DNA of 64,000 bases, from assembly GCF_014211915.1 (NCBI RefSeq), contig NZ_CP060039.1, positions 2,294,001 through 2,358,000 on the forward strand. The letters are read 5' to 3'. The stretch is from Burkholderia cenocepacia. Lineage in GTDB: Bacteria; Pseudomonadota; Gammaproteobacteria; Burkholderiales; Burkholderiaceae. The notes beneath the pieces were generated by a model that did not search any database, was not told the DNA's origin, and worked only from the letters and a program-made list of their open reading frames with translations. Position 1 is the first letter of the stretch. Each line of letters begins with the position of its first letter. Shown one piece after another: positions 55,535 to 63,650 of the stretch. Made by a program: the position numbers and the translations under genes.

Positions 55535-56994
55535 TGTTTGCGCTGAATGCACGTGGCGCGCTGAGGGTACCGCTCGCGCTGGCCGCCGCGCTCGCGCTCG
55601 CCGGGTGTTCGCTCGCGCCGCGGTACGAGCGCCCGGCCGCGCCGGTGCCGGCGACCTATGCGCCGGTCGACGGCGGCACGACGCCGGCCGCCGAACCGGC
55701 CATCGCGCAGGATGCCGCGCTGCTCGACGACTGGCATGCGTATTTCACCGATCCGGCGCTTCAGGCGTGGATCGACGCGGCGCTCGCGAACAACCGCGAC
55801 CTGCGGATCGCCGCCGGCCGGCTCGAGGAAGCGCGTGCGCTGTACGGCGTGCAGCGCGCGGACCGGATGCCGTCGGTCGATGCGAATCTCGGCTATGAGC
55901 GCGCGCGCCAGTACGACCCGGTCGTGCGCGAAAGCGCGATCAGCGGGCTGTATCGCGCGGGTGTCGGCGTCAGCGCGTACGAGCTCGACCTGTTCGGCCG
56001 CGTGCGCAGCCTGTCCGATGCGGCGCTCGCCGACTATTTCGCGACGGCCGATGCGCAGCGCACGGTCCGCATCGGCGTGATCGCCGAAGTGGCGGGCGCG
56101 TACGTTTCCGAACGATCGTTGCATGAGCAACTGGCGCTCGCCCAGCGCACGCTCGATGCGCGCGAGCGGATGGCCGCGCTCACGCAACGCCGCTATGCCG
56201 CCGGCACGAGCGACGCGATCGAGCTGCGCTCGGCCGACATGCTGGTGGCGTCCGCGCGCGCGTCGCAGGCCGCGCTGCAGCGCGAGCATGCGCAGGCCGT
56301 CCGCGCGTTGCAACTGCTGGCGGGCGATTTCGCGCGCAACGTGCCGGACGACGCGACCGCGCTCGATTCGCTGTCGATCGCGCCCGTGGCGCCGGGTGCG
56401 CCGAGCCAGTTGCTCGAACGGCGGCCGGACATCCGGCAGGCCGAGGCACGGCTGAAGGCCGCGAACGCGAACATCGGCGCGGCGCGCGCGGCGTTCTTCC
56501 CGCGCATCGCGCTGACGACCGACTACGGCTCGGTGAGCGACGCGTTCTCGAACCTGTTCGCGGCCGGCACGAGCGTATGGACGTTCGCACCGCGCATCAC
56601 GCTGCCGATCTTCGCGGGCGGACGCAATCGCGCGAACCTCGACGTCGCGCACGCGCGCAAGGACATTGCGGTCGCCGAATACGAGAAGGCGGTGCAGACC
56701 GCGTTTCGCGAAGTGGCCGATGCGTTCGCCGCGCGCGACTGGATCGACCGGCAACTGGTCGCGCAGCAGGACGTGTATGCGGCGGACGGCGCGCGGCTGA
56801 AGCTCGCGGAGCGTCGTTATGCGGGCGGTGTCGCGACCTATCTCGAGCTGCTCGACGCGCAGCGCAGCACGTACGAGTCGGGGCAGGAGCTGATCCGGCT
56901 CAGGCAGCTCAGGCTCGCGAATGCGATCGCGCTGTATCGCGCGCTCGGCGGCGGCTGGGCGCCGGCCACGGCGGAGGCCGCGGCTTCCGCGTGA
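55531..56994 (+). CDS. oprA: Outer-membrane efflux lipoprotein (OprA/OprM-like)
   Basis: 487 residues, starting at the first of two adjacent ATGs (55531) after GGAGG. Lipobox LALAGC; then NodT-type duplicated OEP domains: LQAWIDAALANNRDLRIAAGRLEEARA, YELDLFGRVRSLSDAAL, RRPDIRQAEARLKAANANIGAARAAFFPRI and GVATYLELLDAQRSTY. It forms the TolC-like exit channel of the AmrAB pump. The AmrB stop overlaps its start (ATGATG context), so the three genes form one operon. Confidence 0.93.
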   Translation: MMFALNARGALRVPLALAAALALAGCSLAPRYERPAAPVPATYAPVDGGTTPAAEPAIAQDAALLDDWHAYFTDPALQAWIDAALANNRDLRIAAGRLEEARALYGVQRADRMPSVDANLGYERARQYDPVVRESAISGLYRAGVGVSAYELDLFGRVRSLSDAALADYFATADAQRTVRIGVIAEVAGAYVSERSLHEQLALAQRTLDARERMAALTQRRYAAGTSDAIELRSADMLVASARASQAALQREHAQAVRALQLLAGDFARNVPDDATALDSLSIAPVAPGAPSQLLERRPDIRQAEARLKAANANIGAARAAFFPRIALTTDYGSVSDAFSNLFAAGTSVWTFAPRITLPIFAGGRNRANLDVAHARKDIAVAEYEKAVQTAFREVADAFAARDWIDRQLVAQQDVYAADGARLKLAERRYAGGVATYLELLDAQRSTYESGQELIRLRQLRLANAIALYRALGGGWAPATAEAAASA

Positions 56995-57701
56995 CGGGCG
57001 ATGCGTCGCCCGACGCCGCGGCGTGTCGGGTGGCATGACGGCGGTCGCGCGCGTCGACGTGCGGCCGCCGCTTCGACGGGGCATGCTGCCCGTCGTACCG
57101 CCGATCGTCATCGGCGCTTTCTTTCGCTGTTCAGCACATCCGCTCGTCGCGTTCCCATCCAGCAGCACCGCGAAAGGGTGGCTTTCGCCGCACCCGCATC
57201 CACATCCGCAAACCGATCGTGCCGCCCGTCGGCGCTAACGTGTGCCGCACTTCTTCCGCTTTTTCATCTCGCCCGATCCGGCATGTCAGCCGCGTTCCAG
57301 AGGCCGCGCATGCATAGCTGCAATTGACGATCCAATTAATCAATGTATTGGAATTAATGGCGGCGGCAAAATGTCGCGGTAAAACGTTTGTATGCTTTCG
57401 CAATCGTTTGCGCGATAAACCCGTATCGCATGAATGTCGCCGTTCATTTCGTGTCAGTTGAAAATGAATCGATGCTCACGTTGTAATCGGACAACGATGG
57501 CGGCATTGGACAATATTTTGTCTTTTGAGAGGCAGGGCTGCGCAAGCCAATACCGGCAAGGGAGAGCGGGGCGGTGGCGATTATCGGCAAGAAATTCCCT
57601 TAATCTTCAATTGGTTCCGAAAAATAAAAAAGGACTGCGGATAAAAATTCCGTGATTGAAAATTAAAAGGAAGGAATGGGGTTTTAGAGGGCTGAATCGA
57701 A
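56995..57701. other. Non-coding stretch between the pump and fimbrial operons
   Basis: About 700 bases. 57330-57700 is visibly AT-richer than the flanks. It has an inverted repeat CCAAT-N10-ATTGG at 57332-57351. No frame looks like protein; a 73-codon frame at 57434-57655 has no family features. The fimbrial promoter is probably in the right part. Confidence 0.45.
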
Positions 57702-57725
57702 CATTGTCAGAATCATTTGACAATG
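57702..57725. promoter_or_regulatory. Inverted repeat upstream of the fimbrial operon
   Basis: CATTGTCA-GAATCATT-TGACAATG, perfect 8-base arms with an 8-base spacer, 123 bases before the fimA start. Likely an operator; too short and alone to be an invertible switch. Confidence 0.5.
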
Positions 57726-57847
57726 ATTTACAGAAATCTTTCACGGTTATCTCGATAATGCCGCCTCGTGTCGGACGGGGCCACCATGCGCTGCCGTTTG
57801 TGTCCGCCACGTCGTCCATTCCAATCGCACTCCTTACGGGAAACGTC

Positions 57848-58360
57848 ATGAAAAAATCCATCCTGTCCGCCGTCGCACTCGCGGCCCTGTCCACCTCGGC
57901 CTTCGCAGCGGGCACCGGCACGATCAACTTCACGGGCGAGATCGTCGCGGGCGCATGCGGCATCGACTCGAACTCGGTCAACCAGACCGTGCAGCTCGGC
58001 AAGGTGCCGACCAACAAGTTCAAGCAAGCCGGCGACAAGTCGGACCCGGTGTCGTTCGACATCAAGCTGACCGACTGCGACACCAGCATCGCGCAGAACG
58101 CGTACTTCACGTTCACGGGCACGTCGAGCGCCGGCCAGCCGAAGCTGCTCGCCACGATAGGTTCGGCCACCAACGTCGGCATCCGCCTGCAAGCCGCGTC
58201 GGGCGAATACCTCGACAACGGCGCCGAGCAGAAGGCCCCGACGCTGCTGCAGAACGGCACGAACACCGCGCGCTTCGCCGCGATGTACGAAGCGACGGCA
58301 GCCGGCGTGACGCCGGGTACCGCCGACGGCGTCGCGAACTTCACGGTCCGCTACCAGTAA
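57848..58360 (+). CDS. fimA: Type 1 fimbrial major subunit (FimA-like)
   Basis: 170 residues from ATG 57848. Signal peptide cleaved near AFA-AGTG. The pilin fold is clear: GTINFTGEIVAGACGIDSNS with the first Cys, VSFDIKLTDCDTS with the second Cys (disulfide), and the C-terminal donor-strand-acceptor end TADGVANFTVRYQ with the penultimate Tyr. Polymerises on the cell surface through the chaperone-usher route. The long in-frame extension back to 57656 is not used. It is separated from the usher gene by a strong hairpin. Confidence 0.93.
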   Translation: MKKSILSAVALAALSTSAFAAGTGTINFTGEIVAGACGIDSNSVNQTVQLGKVPTNKFKQAGDKSDPVSFDIKLTDCDTSIAQNAYFTFTGTSSAGQPKLLATIGSATNVGIRLQAASGEYLDNGAEQKAPTLLQNGTNTARFAAMYEATAAGVTPGTADGVANFTVRYQ

Positions 58361-58371
58361 GCGTCCGTACC

Positions 58372-58400
58372 GGAGGAGGGATGCGTGCATCCCTTCCTCC
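58372..58400 (+). terminator. Intercistronic hairpin between fimA and the usher gene
   Basis: GGAGGaGGGATGC/GCATCCCtTCCTCC stem with a 2-base loop, followed by a pyrimidine-rich but not pure T stretch. Likely a partial terminator or mRNA stabiliser that keeps fimA expression above the usher. Confidence 0.65.
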
Positions 58401-58449
58401 TGCCTCTTTCCTCCCGTTTTCCTTCTTCCTGGACTCCCGGTAGCGCCGC

Positions 58450-60936
58450 GTGCGAATCAGACATTCCTTCCTTTGCGTCTCCGTGCTGGTCGTCGGCAGC
58501 CAGAGCCAGGCGACGGAATTCAATTCGTCGTTCCTCGACATCGACGGAACGAGCAACGTCGATCTGTCGCAGTTCTCGCAGCCGGACTTCACGTTGCCCG
58601 GCGAGTACATGCTCGACGTGCAGGTCAACGACCTGTTCTACGGGCTGCAAGCGATCGAGTTCATCGCGCTCGACGCATCGGGCGCGGGCAAGCCGTGCCT
58701 GCGGCCGGAACTCGTCGCGCAGTTCGGGCTGAAGCCATCGCTCGCGAAGGACCTGCCGCGCTTCCAGGGCGGGCGGTGCGTCGATCTCGGCGCGATCGAG
58801 GGCGCGACCGTGCGCTACCTGAAAAGCGACGGGCGGCTCAAGATCACGATTCCGCAGGCCGCGCTCGAGTTCACCGATTCGACCTACCTGCCGCCGTCGC
58901 GCTGGTCCGAAGGCATTCCGGGTGCGATGCTCGACTATCGCGTGATCGCGAACACGAATCGCAACTTCGGGGCGGGCGGCGGGCAGACGAATTCGATCCA
59001 GGCCTACGGGACGATCGGCGCGAACTGGGATGCGTGGCGTTTTCGCGGCGACTACCAGGCGCAATCGAACGTGGGCAACACGGCGTACGCGGACCGCACG
59101 TTCCGCTTCAGCCGGCTTTATGCGTTTCGCGCGCTGCCGTCGATCCAGTCGACGGTGACGTTCGGCGACGACTACCTGACCTCCGACATCTTCGACACGT
59201 TCGCGCTGACGGGCGCGTCGATCCGCAGCGACGACCGCATGCTGCCGCCGTCGCTGCGCGGCTATGCGCCGCTGATCTCGGGTGTCGCGCGCACCAACGC
59301 GACCGTGACCGTGTCGCAGGCCGGCCGCGTGCTGTACGTGACGCGCGTGTCGCCGGGCGCGTTCGCGCTGCAGAACATCAACACGAGCGTGCAGGGCACG
59401 CTCGACGTGGCGGTCGAGGAAGAAGACGGCAGCGTGCAGCGCTTCCAGGTGACGACGGCCGCCGTGCCGTTCCTCGCCCGCACCGGCCAGTTGCGCTACA
59501 AGGCGGCGGTCGGCAAGCCGCGCCTGTTCGGTGGCGGCGGCATCACGCCGTTCTTCGGCTTCGGCGAAATCGCGTACGGCCTGCCGTTCGACATCACCGC
59601 CTATGGCGGCTTCATCGCCGCGTCGGGCTACACGTCGGTCGCGCTCGGCGTCGGTCGCGATTTCGGCGCGTTCGGCGCAGTGTCGGCCGATGTCACGCAC
59701 GCGCGGGCGAAGCTGTGGTGGAGCGGCGCGACGCGCAACGGCAACTCGTACCGCATCAACTATTCGAAGCACTTCGACGGGCTCGATGCCGACGTGCGCT
59801 TCTTCGGCTACCGCTTCTCCGAGCGCGAATATACGAACTTCGCGCAGTTCTCCGGCGACCCGACGTCATACGGCCTCGCCAACAGCAAGCAGCGCTATTC
59901 GGCGACGATGTCGAAGCGCTTCGGCGACACGTCGACCTATTTCTCGTACGACCAGACGACCTACTGGGCGCGTTCGTCCGAGCAGCGGGTCGGCCTGACG
60001 CTCACGCGTGCGTTCTCGATCGGCACGCTGCGCAACCTGAACGTCAGCGTGTCGGCATTCCGCACGCAGAGCGCGGGCGCGAGCGGTAACCAGTTCTCGG
60101 TCACCGCGACGCTGCCGATCGGCGGCCGCCACACCGTCACGTCGAACCTGACGACGGGCAACGGCAGCACCAGCGCGAACGCCGGCTACATCTACGACGA
60201 TTCGGCCGGCCGCACCTATCAGGTCAACGCGGGCGCGACCGACGGCCGCGCGTCGGCGAACGCGAGCTTCCGCCAGCGCACGTCGGCGTACCAGCTCAAC
60301 GCACAGGCGTCGACGCTCGCCAATGCGTATGCGGCCGCGTCGCTCGAAGTCGACGGCTCGTTCGTCGCGACGCAGTACGGCGTGTCCGCGCACGCGAACG
60401 GCAATGCGGGCGATACGCGGCTGCTGGTGTCGACCGACGGCGTGCCCGACGTGCCGCTGTCCGGCACGCTCACGCACACCGATTCGCGCGGCTACGCGGT
60501 GCTCGACGGCATCTCGCCGTACAACGTGTACGACGCGACCGTCAACGTCGAGAAGCTGCCGCTCGAAGTGCAGGTGACGAACCCGATCCAGCGCATGGTG
60601 CTGACCGACGGCGCGATCGGCTTCGTGAAGTTCTCCGCCGCGCGCGGCAGCAACCTGTACCTGACGCTGACCGATGCGGCCGGCAAGCCGCTGCCGTTCG
60701 GCGCGTCGGTGCAGGACGCGGCGAACGGCAAGGAACTCGGCATCGTCGGCGAGAGCGGTGCGGCGTTCCTGACCCAGGTTCAGCCGAAATCCACGCTGGC
60801 GGTGCGGGCGGGCGAACGGACGCTCTGCACGGTCGACGCACTGCCGAACCAGCTTCAACTCGAAGGCACGCCGATCCCGGTGACGTGCCAGCCGCCCGGC
60901 GAGTCGCATGCAGCGGCCGCGCGGGGCGAACGATGA
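58450..60936 (+). CDS. fimD: Fimbrial outer-membrane usher (FimD/PapC family)
   Basis: 828 residues from GTG 58450. Short signal peptide, then the periplasmic N domain (FNSSFLDIDGTSNVDLSQFSQ), the pore with plug (YAPLISGVARTNATVTVSQ marks the plug start), and C-terminal domains (SRGYAVLDGISPYN, VRAGERTLCTVD). It assembles and exports pilin subunits. GTG start and no obvious strong ribosome site suggest low expression. The chaperone gene starts 16 bases later. Confidence 0.93.
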   Translation: MRIRHSFLCVSVLVVGSQSQATEFNSSFLDIDGTSNVDLSQFSQPDFTLPGEYMLDVQVNDLFYGLQAIEFIALDASGAGKPCLRPELVAQFGLKPSLAKDLPRFQGGRCVDLGAIEGATVRYLKSDGRLKITIPQAALEFTDSTYLPPSRWSEGIPGAMLDYRVIANTNRNFGAGGGQTNSIQAYGTIGANWDAWRFRGDYQAQSNVGNTAYADRTFRFSRLYAFRALPSIQSTVTFGDDYLTSDIFDTFALTGASIRSDDRMLPPSLRGYAPLISGVARTNATVTVSQAGRVLYVTRVSPGAFALQNINTSVQGTLDVAVEEEDGSVQRFQVTTAAVPFLARTGQLRYKAAVGKPRLFGGGGITPFFGFGEIAYGLPFDITAYGGFIAASGYTSVALGVGRDFGAFGAVSADVTHARAKLWWSGATRNGNSYRINYSKHFDGLDADVRFFGYRFSEREYTNFAQFSGDPTSYGLANSKQRYSATMSKRFGDTSTYFSYDQTTYWARSSEQRVGLTLTRAFSIGTLRNLNVSVSAFRTQSAGASGNQFSVTATLPIGGRHTVTSNLTTGNGSTSANAGYIYDDSAGRTYQVNAGATDGRASANASFRQRTSAYQLNAQASTLANAYAAASLEVDGSFVATQYGVSAHANGNAGDTRLLVSTDGVPDVPLSGTLTHTDSRGYAVLDGISPYNVYDATVNVEKLPLEVQVTNPIQRMVLTDGAIGFVKFSAARGSNLYLTLTDAAGKPLPFGASVQDAANGKELGIVGESGAAFLTQVQPKSTLAVRAGERTLCTVDALPNQLQLEGTPIPVTCQPPGESHAAAARGER

Positions 60937-60952
60937 TTTCACGGACCCAGCG

Positions 60953-61699
60953 ATGAAGCATTCCTTTTCCCTTTCCTCCCCGCGGCGCGCGCTGTGCGCG
61001 TTCGCGACCGTCGGTGCGCTGCTTGCCGGCGCCGCCCATGCGGCGATCGTGCCCGATCGCACGCGCGTGATCTTCAACGAAGGCGAACAGGCCGCGATCG
61101 TGACGATCACCAACAAGAGCACGACGTATCCGTATCTCGTGCAGTCGTGGCTCGAAGATGCGAACGGCAACAAGATCACGTCGCCGCTGATGGTCGTGCC
61201 GCCGCTGCAGCGGGTCGAGGCGAACGAGCGCAACGTGCTGCGGATCGCGAAGCTGCCCGGTACGCAACTGCCGGCCGATCGCGAAACGGTGTTCTACCTG
61301 AACATCCGCGAAGTGCCGCCGAAGACGGATACGCCGAACACGCTGCAGATCGCGCTGCACACGCAGATGAAGCTGTTCTACCGGCCGAAGGCGGTGCAGC
61401 CCGCGCGCGACGAGGACTGGACGCTGCCGATGACGCTGCGGGTGGATGCGGCCGCGCACAAGCTGGTGTTCGACAATCCGACGCCTTACCACGTGACGGT
61501 GGTCGACGTGAGCGCGGGCGCGCAGAAGACGCCGGTGCCGATCGAGCCGGTCATGGTGAGCCCGATGAGCACGGCCGACGTGCCGTTCAAGGCCGCGACG
61601 CCGTCGACGCTGTTCGTCACGCACATCGACGACTACGGCGGCCAGGTGGCGGTCGAGTATGCGTGCGAGGCCGGTGCGTGCAAGAGCGTGAAGAAATGA
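60953..61699 (+). CDS. fimC: Periplasmic fimbrial chaperone (FimC/PapD family)
   Basis: 248 residues from ATG 60953. Signal peptide ending AHAA. PapD landmarks: PDRTRVIFNEGEQAAIVTITN (Arg of the active cleft), YLVQSWLED, then PLQRVEANERNVLRI, YLNIREVPPK, and TQMKLFYRP with the Lys of the cleft. The second domain ends with a Cys-containing tail. It folds subunits by donor-strand complementation. Its TGA overlaps the adhesin start by four bases. Confidence 0.93.
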   Translation: MKHSFSLSSPRRALCAFATVGALLAGAAHAAIVPDRTRVIFNEGEQAAIVTITNKSTTYPYLVQSWLEDANGNKITSPLMVVPPLQRVEANERNVLRIAKLPGTQLPADRETVFYLNIREVPPKTDTPNTLQIALHTQMKLFYRPKAVQPARDEDWTLPMTLRVDAAAHKLVFDNPTPYHVTVVDVSAGAQKTPVPIEPVMVSPMSTADVPFKAATPSTLFVTHIDDYGGQVAVEYACEAGACKSVKK

Positions 61700-62721
61700 G
61701 CGGGGCCGCGAGACAACGCAACGCACCGCTCGCGGCGTGGCTGCGCTGGGTCGTCCTGGCGATGCTGCTCGCGGCGGTTCAGCCCGCGTGGGCGCTGCGC
61801 TGCCTGACCAACAGCGGCGCGACCTCGTTGACCGAGCCGATCGGCGGCGTGGCGTCGTATCCGACCGATGCGCCGGACGGCTACGTGATCTGGGTGTCGC
61901 CGGTACGCACGACGTCGGGGTATTGCTACAAGGACCTGGGTGACGCCGGCAGCCTGAAGGTCGTCGACAACATTTACTTCTATGCGAATCCGAATCGCAC
62001 GGACCCCGCCGCATGGGGGCTCGAGATCGGCATCCGCTACAAGGGCGTCGATTATTTCGACAAGACCAGTAATCGCGGCGGCGGGGTGTTTACCGGATAT
62101 TCGGTGCCGCCGTGCAGCAGGTACGACTTCGACCGCGGGCGTTGCCAGCGGACGAGCATCAGCATCGACTATCAGGTCGTCGTGCGCAAAAGAGGCAACT
62201 GGGTCCAGCCGCCGAGCGATATCTATACGGTGTTCCAGTTCGACGGCGAGTTCGGGCTGAATGCGTTCGGCACGAGCTTCCAGTACCGTCTGAGCGGCCT
62301 GCGCAACCTCAAGCCGACGCCGTGCTTCGTCGACGTGCTCGTGACGCCCGAACCGGGCATCGTCAATTTCGGGCAGGTGCAGGCGGTCGGCAACGGCTTC
62401 CTGCCGGCGGTGCCGCGCAAGCGCTTTTCGCTGTCGCTGACCAAGAAGTGCAACGTCGCGGTGCGGGTGGACGGGTACTTCGAAACGAGCTATCCGGTTC
62501 AAAACGGCTTGCTGGTTCCCGCGAAGGACAGCAATTTCGGTATCGGCATCGAGGACAGCCAGGGCAAGGCGATTCCGTTCAACGAACAGTTCAACCTCGC
62601 GCAATTCCCGTCCAACGTCATGAACCAGAGCGTATTGATGGACGCGGTGCTGAAGTCGTTCGGGCCGCCGAAGATCGGCCGGTTCGACGCGACGGCGACG
62701 ATCCGCTTGTTCATCTATTGA
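61696..62721 (+). CDS. Fimbrial tip adhesin (FimH-like, two-domain)
   Basis: 341 residues. Signal peptide ending AWA. About residues 35-205 form a Cys-containing N-terminal domain (RCLTNSGATS, YCYKDLGDA, SVPPCSRYDF, GRCQRTSIS) suited to receptor binding; about 210-341 is a pilin domain beginning PCFVDVLVTPEPGIVNFGQV and ending GRFDATATIRLFIY, which accepts a donor strand. Translationally coupled to the chaperone. The receptor is unknown. Confidence 0.85.
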   Translation: MSGAARQRNAPLAAWLRWVVLAMLLAAVQPAWALRCLTNSGATSLTEPIGGVASYPTDAPDGYVIWVSPVRTTSGYCYKDLGDAGSLKVVDNIYFYANPNRTDPAAWGLEIGIRYKGVDYFDKTSNRGGGVFTGYSVPPCSRYDFDRGRCQRTSISIDYQVVVRKRGNWVQPPSDIYTVFQFDGEFGLNAFGTSFQYRLSGLRNLKPTPCFVDVLVTPEPGIVNFGQVQAVGNGFLPAVPRKRFSLSLTKKCNVAVRVDGYFETSYPVQNGLLVPAKDSNFGIGIEDSQGKAIPFNEQFNLAQFPSNVMNQSVLMDAVLKSFGPPKIGRFDATATIRLFIY

Positions 62722-62897
62722 TATCGAGGGCGATGCCCGGGCCACATCCATCCGCGTGGCCCGCCATCCGGGGAACGGATGGCGCGGCGTGTTCGCGAAA
62801 GCAGGATCGGCTTCCACCGGCACCGGCCTGACGCTCGCGACGCCGTGCGCGTGAATCCCGATACGGCGGCATCCGCGCAATTCGAGCCGCCAAAACG

Positions 62898-62924
62898 AAA
62901 AAAGCGCCGGCGTGCCGGCGCTTT
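62898..62924. terminator. Bidirectional terminator
   Basis: AAAGCGCCGGC and GCCGGCGCTTT around GT. On the minus strand it is followed by six T, ending the small His-rich gene; on the plus strand it can end the fimbrial operon. Confidence 0.8.
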
Positions 62925-62945
62925 CCCGCGTCTGCCGCGCGATGC

Positions 62946-63083
62946 TCAACGCACCCAGTGGCACACCCGGTGATGGTGATGCTCGAAGTGACACACGCGG
63001 TGCGGATGCGCTTCGGCGATGGCCGGCACGAGCACGGCAGCGGCCACGGCGGCGGCGGTGAGGGTTTTCAGTAGCGTCTTCAT
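62946..63083 (-). CDS. Tiny secreted His/Cys-rich protein, 45 aa
   Basis: ATG 63081-63083 preceded by AGGACC. Residues 1-25 are a signal peptide (MKTLLKTLTAAAVAAAVLVP then AIAEA). The mature 20 residues hold a twofold repeat, HPHRVCHFE and HHHHRVCHW, with eight His and two Cys. This suggests a metal-binding periplasmic peptide, or a small exported inhibitor. It is followed by a terminator and lies next to a small lipoprotein on the same strand. Not a family I can name. Confidence 0.65.
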   Translation of the reverse strand: MKTLLKTLTAAAVAAAVLVPAIAEAHPHRVCHFEHHHHRVCHWVR

Positions 63084-63129
63084 GTCGAGGTCCTGTCGTT
63101 CAATGATGGATCAAGGGTGCGCAGCGGCA

Positions 63130-63357
63130 TCACCACTGCGGCCGGGGTTCGTCGCGGCGATCGTCGCGGCGGTCGTCACGCGGGCCGGCATGCCGGGCTT
63201 CCCAGTCGCGGCGCTCCCAGTAGCGATTTCCGTCCCAGTAACGATCGCCATGCCAGCCAATCGTGACTTCGGCCGGGCCAGGGTAGGCGACGCAGCCGGT
63301 GAGCATCACGCTCGACAGCGCGCCCGCCATGACGGCGGATAACACGATGGATTTCAT
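63130..63357 (-). CDS. Small putative lipoprotein, 75 aa
   Basis: ATG 63355-63357 after GGGAGA; the longer frame is not used. Lipoprotein signal with lipobox MLTGC, then VAYPGPAEVTIGWHGDRYWDGNRYWERRDW and a charged tail of Asp/Arg pairs. The WxGDRYWDGxRYW pattern recalls YXWD-type small envelope proteins of beta-proteobacteria. Lipid-anchored, probably at the outer membrane. It is divergent from the sigma-factor gene. Function unknown. Confidence 0.75.
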   Translation of the reverse strand: MKSIVLSAVMAGALSSVMLTGCVAYPGPAEVTIGWHGDRYWDGNRYWERRDWEARHAGPRDDRRDDRRDEPRPQW

Positions 63358-63591
63358 GTTGTTCTCCCTTGGAAACGGCAAGTCGATCGTACGAGCCCCC
63401 GAAATTTCACGTGGTAAGAAGTTGCTACCGCCGATGACACGTGCAAGCCCGTCGTCAGCAGCGTGAAAGCCTGCGTCGGCGAAGTGAAGGCAGTGCGCGC
63501 GGCCCGGACGCGTACGCGTCCGCCCGGGCAACGATTCCGGCAATTGTTCAGACAAATCCCGACAACCGAAAGGGGCATCCTGTAATCAGAT

Positions 63592-63606
63592 TGAGAATGA
63601 TTTGCG
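63592..63606. promoter_or_regulatory. Candidate Fur box before the sigma factor gene
   Basis: TGAGAAT-G-ATTTGCG matches the 7-1-7 Fur pattern TGATAAT-N-ATTATCA at about ten of fourteen positions, 45 bases before the start codon. OrbS of B. cenocepacia is known to be Fur-repressed. Confidence 0.5.
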
Positions 63607-63650
63607 TTTACGTTAGATTGCGCTATCTCGGAATTTGACGGAGCAGATCG

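Noticed and set aside
51101..55552. Minus-strand frame of 1483 codons antisense to the RND pump
   Set aside because: It is a GC-rich shadow: Arg/His/Asp-rich and repetitive, with the amrAB genes fully convincing on the other strand.
57332..57725. Invertible fimbrial switch
   Set aside because: The two inverted repeats differ in sequence from each other, and no recombinase gene is nearby.
57656..57847. N-terminal extension of the fimbrial subunit back to 57656
   Set aside because: The signal peptide beginning MKKSILSAVALAALS at 57848 fixes the start; the extension crosses the regulatory inverted repeat.
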